In this document: piece after piece, positions 35,834 to 46,154 of the stretch
How positions within the stretch are numbered: position 1 is the stretch's first letter
Layout: each line of letters opens with the position of its first letter
Origin: Halanaerobium saccharolyticum
Lineage (GTDB): Bacteria; Bacillota; Halanaerobiia; Halanaerobiales; Halanaerobiaceae
Reading direction: 5' to 3'
Assembly: GCF_004362045.1 (NCBI RefSeq)
Contig: NZ_SNWX01000012.1
Span: forward strand, 1 to 64,000
Length of the DNA: 64,000 nucleotides
Position numbers and translations under genes: made by a program
The notes under the pieces: model-generated
Told to the model about the DNA's origin: nothing
The model's database searches: none
What the model saw: only the letters and a program-made list of their open reading frames with translations

Positions 35834-36496
35834 GTGGATATCATATTAGTTGGTGGAGGCAAGTTGATTTATCATCTTGGCAAAAAATTAATATCAAAAG
35901 GACATTTTTTAACAATCATCAATAAAGATAGAAAACTGGCAGAGGATTTAGCGAGAGAAATCAACGCTACAGTTGTTTTTGGTGATGCAACTAATAAAAC
36001 TGTATTAGAAGATGCAGGGGCCTATAAGGCTGATAATTTAGTTTCCTTAACTCAAAAAGACCATAATAACCTTTTTATCTGTAAAATGGCAATGGATTAT
36101 TTTGGGGTGGAGAGAACAACAGCTCTGGTCAACAATCCAGAAAATGAGGAATTATTTAACACTTTAGGGATTACAGGCATCTTCAATATCACTGATTTAA
36201 TCAGCTCGATCATTGAGCAGAGCGTGTCTGCAGATGATGTCAGTAATTTAACAATGATTGAAGAAGGGAAGTTAAGTATTTTCCAGGTAGAGGTATCTCC
36301 TGTGTCGGAGGCTGTGGGTAAAGAAATAAAGGATATAGATTTACCGCTGACCATTGTTTTAGGGGGAATAGTTCGTAATGGAGAAATTATCATTCCGCGT
36401 GGTGGTTCTCAAATTAAGGCAGGAGATAAAATAGTGATTATTTCACTGCCGGAAGAGCAGGCAGAGGCCATTAAAGTATTTGGTGGTGAAGAATAA
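35834..36496 (+). CDS. trkA: TrkA-like RCK protein
   Basis: A 220-residue protein with RCK-N (VGGGKLIYHLGKKLISKGHFLTIINKD) and RCK-C (about 140-218, LPLTIVLGGIVRNGEIIIPRGGS). It starts with GTG, two bases after the previous stop; AGAAGGG is upstream. Partner of the TrkH gene one base downstream, by analogy with Trk systems. Confidence 0.85.
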   Translation: MDIILVGGGKLIYHLGKKLISKGHFLTIINKDRKLAEDLAREINATVVFGDATNKTVLEDAGAYKADNLVSLTQKDHNNLFICKMAMDYFGVERTTALVNNPENEELFNTLGITGIFNITDLISSIIEQSVSADDVSNLTMIEEGKLSIFQVEVSPVSEAVGKEIKDIDLPLTIVLGGIVRNGEIIIPRGGSQIKAGDKIVIISLPEEQAEAIKVFGGEE

Positions 36497-36497
36497 A

Positions 36498-37982
36498 ATG
36501 AAATATAAAAATCTACTTATTTCTCGCTATTTCTTGATTTCAAAATATACGGGAATAATAATTATGTTTGCTGGAGCGGCTATTGCTTCACCGCTTTTAT
36601 TTTTAATAGCTTATCCAGAAGAGGCTGCTCTGGCTCCGCATTTTTTGCTGGCAGCAGGCCTCTCAGTGCTGGCAGGGTTAGCGCTTTATATTTATGGTAG
36701 TAAACATCAGGAAAAAGATGTCGAATTATCATTAAATGAAGGAAGTATAATAGTTATTTTTTCCTGGTTGGGAGCAATTTTTTTCTCTGCAATTCCTTTT
36801 ATTACAATTCTGGATATGAGCTGGACTCATTCCATTTTTGAGGTTGTAAGTGGCTGGACAACTACAGGTTTATCACTGGTAGATGTTACAACTGCTCCCA
36901 AATTAATATTAATCTGGCGCAGTATTATGCAGTTTTTCGGAGGTGCTGGTCTGGCAGTTATTGCTTTATCATCACTGCTTCCAGTTCACGGAATGGGTCT
37001 CTATATGGCTGAGGCTCGAAGTGACAAACTGTTACCTCATGTTAAAAGATCAACAATGATGATTATGAAGATTTATACACTTTATACTATTGCTGGTATC
37101 TTTTTATACTATTTTTCCGGAATGTCTATGTTTGATTCTATCAATCACTCGATGGCAGCAATTTCTACCGGGGGATTTTCAACTCAACCGGACAGTATAG
37201 GTCATTATAACAGCCTTTCCATAGAAGTAGTAACCATTGTTCTAATGTTTTTAGGTACAATCAACTTTGCAACTCACTATACTTTACTTAAAGGTAAAAT
37301 TAGAACTTTTTTTAAAAATGCAGAAATTCGCTTAATGATTACTTTATTTACGCTTTTAACACCAATTTTAATGTTTTTTTCATTAAATACTTTATATCCC
37401 AGATTGAGTGAGAATTTTAGGGTTACGTTTTTTCAGATTATAACTGCTTTATCAACAACCGGATTTTCGACCATCTCTTTTGCTGGCTGGCCCTTATTTG
37501 CTAATTTTATTATCATTTTAATTATGCTGGTTGGTGGAGGAACAGGATCAACTGCCGGTGGTATCAAGCAGTACAGGATTTATTTAATCTTTAAATCAAT
37601 TTACTGGGAAATTAAAGAACAATTTTTACCCCGTAGAAGTGTGAGCAGTAATTATCTCTGGCGGGGAGAAAATAAGTTTCATGTTAAAGATCAGCATATT
37701 AAAGATGTGGCAAACTATATAATTCTATATTTATTTACCTTTTTTGCCGGGGTAGCAATTCATACTGCCTATGGATATTCTCTTTTAGACAGTATGTTTG
37801 AGTTTGGATCTGCTTTAGGAACTGTTGGACTTTCTATTGGTCTGATTTCTCCAGCGGCACCAGCCGGTATTATCTGGACTCAGACTATTGGTATGTTTTT
37901 AGGAAGATTAGAGTTTTTCATTATTCTTTATGCCGGTATTAAATTAGTCAAAGATGGTGTTTATATAGCAAAACATGATTAA
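36498..37982 (+). CDS. trkH: TrkH-type potassium transporter
   Basis: A 494-residue SKT-family membrane protein. The four filter segments are SGWTTTGLSL, AAISTGGFSTQ, ALSTTGFSTI and SALGTVGLSIG, and the third-repeat loop GGGTGSTAGGIKQYR is present. It is longer than the KtrB protein and has the extra N-terminal helices of TrkH. ATG 36498 is used, one base after the trkA stop. Low-to-medium-affinity potassium uptake. Confidence 0.9.
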   Translation: MKYKNLLISRYFLISKYTGIIIMFAGAAIASPLLFLIAYPEEAALAPHFLLAAGLSVLAGLALYIYGSKHQEKDVELSLNEGSIIVIFSWLGAIFFSAIPFITILDMSWTHSIFEVVSGWTTTGLSLVDVTTAPKLILIWRSIMQFFGGAGLAVIALSSLLPVHGMGLYMAEARSDKLLPHVKRSTMMIMKIYTLYTIAGIFLYYFSGMSMFDSINHSMAAISTGGFSTQPDSIGHYNSLSIEVVTIVLMFLGTINFATHYTLLKGKIRTFFKNAEIRLMITLFTLLTPILMFFSLNTLYPRLSENFRVTFFQIITALSTTGFSTISFAGWPLFANFIIILIMLVGGGTGSTAGGIKQYRIYLIFKSIYWEIKEQFLPRRSVSSNYLWRGENKFHVKDQHIKDVANYIILYLFTFFAGVAIHTAYGYSLLDSMFEFGSALGTVGLSIGLISPAAPAGIIWTQTIGMFLGRLEFFIILYAGIKLVKDGVYIAKHD

Positions 37983-38006
37983 ATTTTGAGACAGGGGTGG
38001 TGTTAA

Positions 38007-38096
38007 ATGGATCTGGGTAATATTATTTTAGGAGTAGTTACTATCTTTGTATTTATTTATCTTTCGTATGTTTTATTTTTTCCAACAAAGTTCTAA
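38007..38096 (+). CDS. kdpF: KdpF small subunit
   Basis: A 29-residue single-helix peptide: MDLGNIILGVVTIFVFIYL then VLFFPTKF. The single hydrophobic helix, short basic end and position immediately before kdpA identify KdpF, which stabilises the KdpFABC complex. GGGGTGG precedes the ATG. Confidence 0.88.
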   Translation: MDLGNIILGVVTIFVFIYLSYVLFFPTKF

Positions 38097-38111
38097 AAGG
38101 AAGGTGATAAG

Positions 38112-39854
38112 ATGTTAAATATAGCAGCTTTAATTGTCTTTTTTGTACTATTATTTGCCTTAATATATGTCTTCGGCGAATATATAGCCTGGATATATCA
38201 GGAAGAGACAAATAGTAAAAGTGAACTACCTAAAAAGTTAAATTTGTTTAAAAAACTGGATCGACCTTTTAAGTTGATAGAAGAGAAAATATTTTCATTT
38301 TTGAATATCAAGCCAGACAAAGAAATGAATTGGAAGCAGTATCTATTTTCGCTTTTAATTTTCAATGGAATCTTATTTGTTTTTCTTTTTCTGGTCTTTA
38401 AATTCCAGAATATTCTACCACTAAATCCTCTTAATTTAGAAGGTATGAGCTGGGATCAGGCTTTTCATACAGCCAGTACTTTTGTCAGTAATACAAACCA
38501 GCAGCATTATGGTGGTGAAAATCTTTCTTATTTCTCCCAGCTATTTGCTGTTGGACTGGCAATGTTTTTATCTGCCGGTACTGGACTGGCACTTGCTCCT
38601 GCCTTTACCCGAGGAATCCAGAATCAAGAAGATAGTAGACTGGGTAATTTTTATGTCAATCTAATTAAAGGTTTAATCAGATTTTTACTGCCCATTTCAT
38701 TTGTGATCGGAGTGATTTTAATTTCTCAGGGTTCACCCCAGTGGTTTGGTGGAGAGATTGTTGTCAATACCATTGAGGGAGTAAAACAGGCAATCAGAGT
38801 TGGTCCTGTAGCTGGAATTGAAGCGATTAAGACCCTGGGCACAAATGGTGGTGGTTTTTTTGCCGCCAATGCAGCTCATCCATTTGAAAACCCGACAATA
38901 TTATCTAACTTAGTACTTAACTTAATTATGCTGGCCAGCCCGATGGCAATCATTTATGCCTTTGGAATCTGGATGGGCAAGAGAAGACATGGAGTTATTT
39001 TAATTGGGGCTTTATTTGTTATCTTTCTTGGTCTTTTCTGGGTTACTGCAGCTGGAGAAATGCAGCCCAATCGAGCAGTAACAATGGCAGAAAAAAATTT
39101 AAATATAACTGTTGATCAGAGTGCAGGCAATATGGAAGGAAAAGAGACGCGCTTTGGCAGTCTTTTAAGTTCACTCTGGGCAATATCCACAACTTCAACT
39201 ACCAATGGCGCGGTAAACAGTATGCATAATAGTTATAGCCCACAGGGGCTCATGGGTCCATTCCTGGCTATGGCAATGAATTGTCTCTATAATGGTATTG
39301 GAGTTGGATTACTTAATTTAATGACCTATATCTTTATCTGTGTCTTTATCGCAGGTCTGATGATTGGTCGGGCACCACAGTACTTAGGTAAACAGATTGA
39401 GTGGAGAGAAGTTAAAATTGCAGCTTTAATTATTCTGCTGCTGCCTGTATTAGTCTTATTCCCAACTTCAATTGCAGTAATTACTGAAGCCGGAAAAGAA
39501 GCTATCCATAATCCTGGTTTTACTGGTTTTTCAGAAGTATTATATGAGATGTTTTCCGCCGGAGCCAATAATGGCAGTGGGATGGAAGGCTTAATGGATA
39601 ATACAGTATTTTATAACCTACTCAATGGTGGCGCAATTCTAATGGGAAGATATCTTCCTATTTTCGGTCAGCTTTTAATAGCAGGTAATTTATCGAAGAA
39701 AAAAATCAGACCAGAAACAGAAGGAACACTTAAAGTAGAAAATCTGTCATTTCTAGTTCTATTTGTTGGTGTAATGATTATTATTGGTGGTTTAATCTTT
39801 ATGCCTGCATTAGCAGTAGGACCAATTGCAGAAATGCTAAGTGGGGGGATGTAG
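38112..39854 (+). CDS. kdpA: KdpA potassium-binding channel subunit
   Basis: A 580-residue ten-helix membrane protein. The selectivity segments [42 protein letters not shown] and [10 protein letters not shown] match KdpA. AGGAAGG lies before the ATG. Captures potassium with high affinity for the KdpB pump. Normal length for the family. Confidence 0.95.
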   Translation: MLNIAALIVFFVLLFALIYVFGEYIAWIYQEETNSKSELPKKLNLFKKLDRPFKLIEEKIFSFLNIKPDKEMNWKQYLFSLLIFNGILFVFLFLVFKFQNILPLNPLNLEGMSWDQAFHTASTFVSNTNQQHYGGENLSYFSQLFAVGLAMFLSAGTGLALAPAFTRGIQNQEDSRLGNFYVNLIKGLIRFLLPISFVIGVILISQGSPQWFGGEIVVNTIEGVKQAIRVGPVAGIEAIKTLGTNGGGFFAANAAHPFENPTILSNLVLNLIMLASPMAIIYAFGIWMGKRRHGVILIGALFVIFLGLFWVTAAGEMQPNRAVTMAEKNLNITVDQSAGNMEGKETRFGSLLSSLWAISTTSTTNGAVNSMHNSYSPQGLMGPFLAMAMNCLYNGIGVGLLNLMTYIFICVFIAGLMIGRAPQYLGKQIEWREVKIAALIILLLPVLVLFPTSIAVITEAGKEAIHNPGFTGFSEVLYEMFSAGANNGSGMEGLMDNTVFYNLLNGGAILMGRYLPIFGQLLIAGNLSKKKIRPETEGTLKVENLSFLVLFVGVMIIIGGLIFMPALAVGPIAEMLSGGM

Positions 39855-39856
39855 AG

Positions 39857-41893
39857 ATGTTCGATATAGATTGGGAACAGCAGTGGACAGCAATCAAACA
39901 GTCATTTATCAAACTTGATCCTGGATATTTAATTAAGAATCCGGTTATGTTTGTAGTAGAACTCTGTACTATACTGACAATAATTTTGACACTTTATCCA
40001 CCGCTTTTTAATGGTCAGCAGCCCACCTGGTATTATCTGACAATCACAATAATTTTAGTCTTTACCTTATTATTTGCAAATTATGCCGAATCTCTGGCTG
40101 AACTGCAGGGGGAGGCTCATGCTGATAGCTTAAAGGCCTTACAGGTGGAAAGTGAAGGTAAGAGATTAAAAAATAAGGATATTGAATTAGATCAGATAAC
40201 TGAAGACGACTATGAGGTGGTAGCTGGAGCAGATATAGAAAAAGGGGACTATGTTTTTGTAGAAAAAGGAGATATTATACCCCGTGATGGAGAAGTTGTT
40301 GCAGGTAGTGCTTCTATTGATGAATCAGCAATTACAGGAGAATCAGAACCTGTAATTAGAGAAAGTGGTGGTGACAGAAACTCTGTTACAGAAGGAACTG
40401 AAGTTTTAAGTGATGTGCTTAAAATTGAGGTTACTGCTGCTGTAGGAGAGTCATTTTTAGATAGGATGATTGGTCTGGTAGAAACAGCATCCAGACAGAA
40501 AACTCCCAATGAAATCTCGATGACCCTGCTTCTGGCCAGCTTTACCTTTGTCTATCTGGCAGCAGTTGTTACCATGCGTTTTTTTGGGATGTATGTAGAT
40601 ATGAACGTTGATGTGGCCAACTTGATTGCTCTTTTGATCGGTTTAATGCCGACAACAATTGGAGCTTTACTGGCCTCGATTAGAATAGCCGGGATGACCA
40701 GAGTAACCAGAGAAAATATAATTGCTAAATCGGGTAAAGCAGTTGAATCAGCAGGTGACCTTGATGCGCTGATTTTAGATAAAACAGGGACAATTACAAC
40801 TGGAGAAAGAATCGCAGAAGAATTTATTGCAGTTGGCAGTGAAGATAATGAATTATATAAAGCCTGCCTCCAGTCTTCATATTTTGATGAAACTCCAGAA
40901 GGCCGTTCAGTAGTTAACCTGGCTCATGACTTAGATGTTGATGTAGATGAAAGTGAGCTGAAAAAGGAAAATTTTGTTGAATTTTCTGCTAAAACCAGAA
41001 TGAGTGGTATTGATTTACCTGATGGAACTGAAATCAGAAAAGGTTCTGTAGAAGCAGTTAAGGAATATGCAGATGAGATTCCTGATGGATTAACTGATAA
41101 AGCCCATGAAATTGCAGATAGTGGAGGTACGCCTCTGGCTGTTGCTGTTGATAAGAAGATTCTGGGTTTAATTGAACTCCAGGATGAATTGAAAGTAGGC
41201 ATTAAGGCCAGAATCCAGGAACTCCAGGAAATGGGAGTTAAATGTATTATGGCAACTGGTGATAACGAGAGAACTGCCCGCTATGTGGCTGAGCAGGCTG
41301 GAATAGAAGAATACTATTCTGAGTTTAAGCCGGAAGAAAAAATTGCTCTGGTTGAAAAAATACAGAAAACAGGAAAGTTAATTGGAATGACCGGTGATGG
41401 GACCAATGATGCTCCTGCTTTAGCCAAAGCTGATGTAGGACTTGCTATGCAGGCCGGAACAAATGCTGCTAAAGAAGCAGGAAATATGGTTGATCTTGAT
41501 TCTGATCCGACAAAATTAATTGAGGTCGTTGCCATTGGTAAACAGTTATTAATGACCAGAGGTTCTCTAACAACCTTCAGTATTGCCAATGATATTTCCA
41601 GATATTTTGCGCTGGTTCCTGCAATTTTTAGTGCAGGAATACCGGCCTTACAGCAGATTAACTTTATGAACTTATATTCACCGCAGAGTGTAGTAATTGC
41701 TTCTTTAATTTATAATTCACTGATTATTCCTTTCTTAATTCCACTGGCAATGAAGGGTGTGGATTATAAAGCGGAAAGTTCTTCTAAGCTGCTGCGCAAG
41801 AATCTGGTTATGTACGGAGGAGCCGGTTTGATTGCACCATTTATTTCTATTAAATTAATTGATATGCTATTAGTAATGCTGGGGGTGTTTTAA
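39857..41893 (+). CDS. kdpB: KdpB P-type ATPase subunit
   Basis: A 678-residue P-type ATPase: actuator TGESEPV, phosphorylated Asp in [11 protein letters not shown], and [31 protein letters not shown] is the KdpB-specific membrane segment. It drives potassium uptake with KdpA. The TGES Ser that is phosphorylated to switch off KdpFABC in E. coli is conserved. Confidence 0.95.
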   Translation: MFDIDWEQQWTAIKQSFIKLDPGYLIKNPVMFVVELCTILTIILTLYPPLFNGQQPTWYYLTITIILVFTLLFANYAESLAELQGEAHADSLKALQVESEGKRLKNKDIELDQITEDDYEVVAGADIEKGDYVFVEKGDIIPRDGEVVAGSASIDESAITGESEPVIRESGGDRNSVTEGTEVLSDVLKIEVTAAVGESFLDRMIGLVETASRQKTPNEISMTLLLASFTFVYLAAVVTMRFFGMYVDMNVDVANLIALLIGLMPTTIGALLASIRIAGMTRVTRENIIAKSGKAVESAGDLDALILDKTGTITTGERIAEEFIAVGSEDNELYKACLQSSYFDETPEGRSVVNLAHDLDVDVDESELKKENFVEFSAKTRMSGIDLPDGTEIRKGSVEAVKEYADEIPDGLTDKAHEIADSGGTPLAVAVDKKILGLIELQDELKVGIKARIQELQEMGVKCIMATGDNERTARYVAEQAGIEEYYSEFKPEEKIALVEKIQKTGKLIGMTGDGTNDAPALAKADVGLAMQAGTNAAKEAGNMVDLDSDPTKLIEVVAIGKQLLMTRGSLTTFSIANDISRYFALVPAIFSAGIPALQQINFMNLYSPQSVVIASLIYNSLIIPFLIPLAMKGVDYKAESSSKLLRKNLVMYGGAGLIAPFISIKLIDMLLVMLGVF

Positions 41894-42463
41894 ATGAGTG
41901 CAAAAAAGAATATAATAACTGCAGTCAAGTTAATAGTTCTCTCACTTCTAATTTTCTCAATAGTTTATCCACTATTATTAGGGGGTGTGGGACAGTTATT
42001 TGGGAATAAAGCGGAAGGCAGTTTGATTTATCAGAATGGAGAGGCTGTAGGTTCCAGACTTATCGGTCAAAAATTTGATAGTGACATTTATTTTATATCC
42101 AGACCATCTTCAATTAATTATGATGCTACAACTTCTGGTAGTGCTAATTTAGCTGCTTCAAATCCTGAATTACAGCAGAGAATTGAGGCTGACTTAAAAA
42201 AAATTAAAGCTAAATATCAGCTTGGCAATATGGCTGTACCAGTAGATTTAATTACTGAATCTGGTTCTGCTCTAGATCCACATATCTCACCTGAGGCAGC
42301 TTATTTTCAGGTAGAATATCTGGTAGATCAGACAGGAATTTCTGAGTCAACCCTGAATTCATTAATAGAAGAACATACAGAGTCCAAGCTGCTCGGATTA
42401 TATGGAAAAAGCAGAGTTAATGTGCTGGAATTAAATCTGGCACTTGAGGAGGTATTAGATTAA
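41894..42463 (+). CDS. kdpC: KdpC subunit
   Basis: A 189-residue protein with one N-terminal helix and a soluble domain carrying FISRPSSINYDATTSGSANL and DLITESGSALDPHISPEAA, the KdpC signatures. Starts directly after kdpB. Stabilises the complex and helps ATP binding. Confidence 0.94.
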   Translation: MSAKKNIITAVKLIVLSLLIFSIVYPLLLGGVGQLFGNKAEGSLIYQNGEAVGSRLIGQKFDSDIYFISRPSSINYDATTSGSANLAASNPELQQRIEADLKKIKAKYQLGNMAVPVDLITESGSALDPHISPEAAYFQVEYLVDQTGISESTLNSLIEEHTESKLLGLYGKSRVNVLELNLALEEVLD

Positions 42464-43290
42464 TGAATGATAAATTACATGAGAACTGGCCTGGATATAA
42501 GAAGATTCTACTTCCTTTAGGCCATAAAGCAGATATTAATAATTTAACTGATCTAGCTTCCTATATTATTGAACGTAAAAAAGGAGAGGTTAAATTTATC
42601 CATGTCATGCGTGAGGGAAGTTATATTGACCTGCCGCGCGAATGGAGAGAGGGAGCTAAAAGAGTTACCGAAAGTCATCATAAGATGATGCAATATGGTA
42701 TTCACAGTGACCGTGAAATTGTAACTTCTAAGACTATAGAAAGGGGTATTTTAGAGACTGCCTTTGATATGGAAGCAGAAGCGATCATCCTGGGCTGGGG
42801 TCCTAAGCCAGGGGCTAAAATTTCTAAAATGGCTTCTCATATCATGGATAATTTTCATGGTGATGTGATTATCTATAAAAATAGAGTTGATATTGAGCAG
42901 ACCAAAAAAGTAATGTATCCAGTAGCAAAAGTACCTTCCAAAAGTAGATTGAATCTAATCAAACATATAGTACAGGAAACGGGTGCTACTTTGACATTGG
43001 CTCATTATGTAGATAAAAGAGATGGCAGCCGGCAGAAAGGAAAAAAAGTTCTGGCAGCAGCAAAAGATAAGGCGCTTGAATTTAAAATTGATGCTGAAAC
43101 AATGATGCTGGAAGGAAATTCTCTGGCAGCCAGTATCAAAAAAGCTACAGAAGATTTTGAACTGCTGGTTATTGGTCCATCTGGAGACTGGTGGGTTTAT
43201 CAGACAGTATTTGGCCGTACAACTGATAAAATTGCCGAAGCTGCTCAATGTTCTGTACTGCTTCATAAATATAAGAGTGAAGATGAATAA
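42463..43290 (+). CDS. Tandem universal stress protein
   Basis: A 275-residue protein of two USP-like domains (about 12-135 and 145-270). YKKILLPLGHKADINNL opens the first and ELLVIGPSGDWW near the end is the ATP-loop region of the second. It overlaps the kdpC stop by one base behind GAGGAGG, so it belongs to the operon. KdpD also carries a USP domain, but this protein has neither the KdpD Walker motif nor a kinase. A regulatory role on potassium transport is inferred. Confidence 0.82.
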   Translation: MNDKLHENWPGYKKILLPLGHKADINNLTDLASYIIERKKGEVKFIHVMREGSYIDLPREWREGAKRVTESHHKMMQYGIHSDREIVTSKTIERGILETAFDMEAEAIILGWGPKPGAKISKMASHIMDNFHGDVIIYKNRVDIEQTKKVMYPVAKVPSKSRLNLIKHIVQETGATLTLAHYVDKRDGSRQKGKKVLAAAKDKALEFKIDAETMMLEGNSLAASIKKATEDFELLVIGPSGDWWVYQTVFGRTTDKIAEAAQCSVLLHKYKSEDE

Positions 43291-43350
43291 AAAAGAGCCA
43301 GTAATTTTCTGATCTCAAAAAAATACTGACTGTATAGAATTTATTTTATT

Positions 43351-43392
43351 AAAGACTGTGTCGGCTTATTTTGCCTGGCGCAGTCTTTTTTT
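43351..43392 (+). terminator. Terminator of the potassium operon
   Basis: AAAGACTGTG pairs with CGCAGTCTTT around an 18-base loop, followed by a T-run. It is the first good terminator after the riboswitch terminator, about 13 kb downstream. Confidence 0.87.
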
Positions 43393-43510
43393 ATCACTTT
43401 ACAAATTAAAATTTGATAAGAAAATTAAGCTTTAAAATAGAGGAATTTACTTATCTTTGTTTAAATATGGATATAGCGAGAAAGAAATTATTAAAAAAGG
43501 GGGTTAAATT

Positions 43511-44263
43511 TTGGATGCTGCAACTATAACAATTATTTTTATTATTCTTTCTGCTCTGATAGCCGTTGTCATCAGAAAGATAAAAAAAGACAAATGTCTT
43601 AAAGATTTCAGAGATGATATGGTTACTCTGGAACTCTTAAACGGTCAGCAGTACAGAGGTGAGTTGAAGCTGAAAAGTTCTGGGCTAAAATTTAATTATT
43701 CCGATTTTATTGAAGATGAGAGACAGCTTAAATTTTTGAGTTTTCTGCTTTATAAAAATGAATATCCTGATATTCAGGCAGTAGTGCGCTATCATAAAGA
43801 TTTAACTGAGGAAGGAAAAATACTCAGAGCAGAGGATTTCAAGCAAACCTTCCAACCTTCACGCTGGCGGAAGTTCAGGCGCTCAACTTTAAATTTCTTA
43901 AAAATCATCAAAGATGCTGTTATTGAAATAATAAATATGATGACCAGCAATCTTTCCAAGACAACCCCTGTAGGAGCAGCTATCAGCAGCAATGACAGTC
44001 AGGTTAATAAAATGAAAAATGAGGTTTATAATTTAGTTGAAACTTCCTATGAGCCTCTGCTGGAAGATTATATTGGTGAAAGAGTGATTTTAGAATTAAA
44101 ACGGGGTAATGACTGGGTCAAATATAATGGAGTTTTAAAAGATTATACGGCAGAATTTATTGAACTTATAGATGTTGATTATGGGGCCGAAAAAAGTGGT
44201 AAAATAGATGCTGACTTAATTGTTTTAAGAAAATATGGGATAGTTCGTAACTTAAGCGAGTAG
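43511..44263 (+). CDS. Uncharacterised membrane-anchored protein
   Basis: A 250-residue protein I do not recognise. It has one N-terminal hydrophobic helix (about 3-20), then a soluble region with two small beta segments that resemble each other (VTLELLNGQQYRGELKLKS near residue 38 and VILELKRGNDWVKYNGVLKD near 195), suggesting an SH3/Sm-like repeat. It starts with TTG; GGGGG lies about ten bases before it and the nearby ATG is out of frame and stops at once. It stands alone between the potassium operon and a MIF-like gene. Confidence 0.7.
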   Translation: MDAATITIIFIILSALIAVVIRKIKKDKCLKDFRDDMVTLELLNGQQYRGELKLKSSGLKFNYSDFIEDERQLKFLSFLLYKNEYPDIQAVVRYHKDLTEEGKILRAEDFKQTFQPSRWRKFRRSTLNFLKIIKDAVIEIINMMTSNLSKTTPVGAAISSNDSQVNKMKNEVYNLVETSYEPLLEDYIGERVILELKRGNDWVKYNGVLKDYTAEFIELIDVDYGAEKSGKIDADLIVLRKYGIVRNLSE

Positions 44264-44309
44264 AATTTAAGTATAATATTTTTAATAATATAAAGAAGGA
44301 GTGGTTTTG

Positions 44310-44648
44310 ATGCCTTATATTAAAGTTCAGACTAATCAGAAAGTGGAAAAAGAAGAAGGATTATTAAAGAAGTTATCGGCTGAGATGGCAGATCAGCTGG
44401 GAAAACCGGAATCATATATTATGACAGCTCTGGAAGCTGAAACCAGAATGACTTTTGGCGGCAGCACAGAAAAGACAGCCTTTATTCAGGTAAAAAGCAT
44501 CGGTTTAAAAGAATCAATGACCGAAGAACTATCTCAGTTTCTCTGTCAATTTCTTGAAACTGAATTAGAAATTGAGCAGGACAGAATATATATTGAATTT
44601 GCAGATGCTCCAGGTGCAATGTGGGGCTGGGATGGAGGCACATTTTAG
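44310..44648 (+). CDS. MIF-family tautomerase-like protein
   Basis: A 112-residue protein of the macrophage migration inhibitory factor family. The start at 44310 is fixed by AAGGAGTGG and by the requirement for Pro next to Met (MPYIKVQT), the catalytic base after Met removal. AMWGWDGGTF at the end is typical. Bacterial members are phenylpyruvate or similar tautomerases with unclear substrate. Confidence 0.88.
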   Translation: MPYIKVQTNQKVEKEEGLLKKLSAEMADQLGKPESYIMTALEAETRMTFGGSTEKTAFIQVKSIGLKESMTEELSQFLCQFLETELEIEQDRIYIEFADAPGAMWGWDGGTF

Positions 44649-44664
44649 TTGAAGGAGGTATTTA

Positions 44665-45630
44665 ATGGCAGCACTGATTACAGGCTACTATGTAGAAAAA
44701 GATTATATTAAGCAGCTGGCAACTTTAAAAGAAGATGTTTCAAAAAAACGCGAAGATTCCTTTTGCTGGTATCACCTCAATGTTCTAAAAGAGGAGACCA
44801 AAAGATGGTTAAAAGAGGAGAGCGGTTTATCTGATATTGTAATTAAAGAATTAATCTCAGAAGAAACCAGACCCCGTATTTTAAAAGATGAAGCCGGGAT
44901 ACTTCTCAATTTGAGGGGGCTAAATTTAAATCCTGATTCAGATGAAGAAGACATGGTTTCTCTGCATATGTGGATAGAACCCGGTAGAATAATTACTACC
45001 CGCAGTGAGCGCATTTTTACCATTGATGACATCAATCAAAGTTATCAGAAGGGTAAAGGTCCCAGAACAACTGCTGATTTTTTGATTCAAGTGATTGATG
45101 GGATAAGTAATAGAATTAGTGATTATATTTACGATATTGAAGAACAGATTGATGAGATGGAAGAAGAAGTTTTAACTGCAGAAAGGTCTAAACTGCGGTC
45201 TTTGATCTCCGAAAAAAGAAGAGAAGCAGTTATTATTCGGCGTTATATTGTGCCCCAGCGGGAGTCAATGGCCCGTCTTTACAGAGAAAAGATAGCCTGG
45301 CTGGATGAGGATGACAAAGAATATATCTATGAGTTTTCCAACCGTTCAATCAGACAAATTGAAGAACTTGATACGATTAGGGATCGGGCAGCACTGGTTC
45401 AGGAAGAATTGAATAATAAGATAAATGACCAGATGAATCGAACCATGTACATTCTTTCTATTGTCGGTAGTATCTTTTTGCCACTGGGATTTCTGACCGG
45501 TTTATTTGGAATCAATATCGGTGGTATGCCGGGAACTGAAAGCAATTTATCTTTTGCTATTTTTTCAATAATAATGATTTTAATTATCGGAATCGAATAC
45601 TGGTTATTTAAAAGAAATGACTGGATTTAA
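44665..45630 (+). CDS. CorA-family divalent metal transporter (ZntB-like)
   Basis: A 321-residue transporter: large cytoplasmic N-terminal domain, long helix (about 150-260) and two C-terminal membrane helices. The pore loop is GINIGGMPG, the GxN form of ZntB rather than GMN-only CorA. It probably moves zinc or magnesium. GGAGGT precedes the ATG; it follows the MIF gene by 16 bases. Confidence 0.88.
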   Translation: MAALITGYYVEKDYIKQLATLKEDVSKKREDSFCWYHLNVLKEETKRWLKEESGLSDIVIKELISEETRPRILKDEAGILLNLRGLNLNPDSDEEDMVSLHMWIEPGRIITTRSERIFTIDDINQSYQKGKGPRTTADFLIQVIDGISNRISDYIYDIEEQIDEMEEEVLTAERSKLRSLISEKRREAVIIRRYIVPQRESMARLYREKIAWLDEDDKEYIYEFSNRSIRQIEELDTIRDRAALVQEELNNKINDQMNRTMYILSIVGSIFLPLGFLTGLFGINIGGMPGTESNLSFAIFSIIMILIIGIEYWLFKRNDWI

Positions 45631-45759
45631 GCTGGATTTATATATCTGACTCAGAATAATTGCTGTATAATTCAGAATTTTTTCCTGTAAATTCATTATC
45701 AATATACTATAATTGGTTTAACATAAACGCGGATAATTAATATCTGAGTTAACAGGAGG

Positions 45760-46125
45760 CTGAAGTTCTAAGAGCAGCTGATTATGACATTGCTCCTGGA
45801 GTCTGGCCTGATATGACAAAGAAGGGGCTGGAAAAAGACGATTGGCCCCAGATATTTGAGAAAGTGATGGCAGCTGATATTTTAATTTTGGGTACTCCAA
45901 TCTGGCTGGATTGGTGAGGCTGGGCCTGGACCTTCCTACTTAGATGATAATTCGGGTGGTCCGGAAAATGATTTTACTCAGAGAAATACAACTTTTATGA
46001 CCTGGAATTTAATGCATCTGGCCAAAATGCTTAAAGGGAATGATGGAATTACTGCCCACGGCAATCAGCGCAGTGCCTGGGATGCTGGCTGCAGCTTTGA
46101 TCACCCCAATCCAGAATATAGATAA
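45760..46125 (+). pseudogene. Flavodoxin-family NAD(P)H reductase remnant
   Basis: Two coding pieces remain. From 45760 one frame reads AEVLRAADYDIAPGVWPDM and EKVMAADILILGTPIWL, then reaches a TGA at about 45915. A second frame then gives GEAGPGPSYLDDNSGG, RNTTFMTWNLMHLAKML, AHGNQRSAWDAGCSFDHPN and a stop at 46123. These fit the middle and end of flavodoxin-family FMN reductases. The N-terminal flavin-binding part and the middle are missing, so the gene is dead. Positions 45631-45759 hold only a possible -10 (TATAAT, 45708). Confidence 0.85.
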
Positions 46126-46154
46126 TTGTCGAGAAGTTTTAAAAGGAGGCCAAA

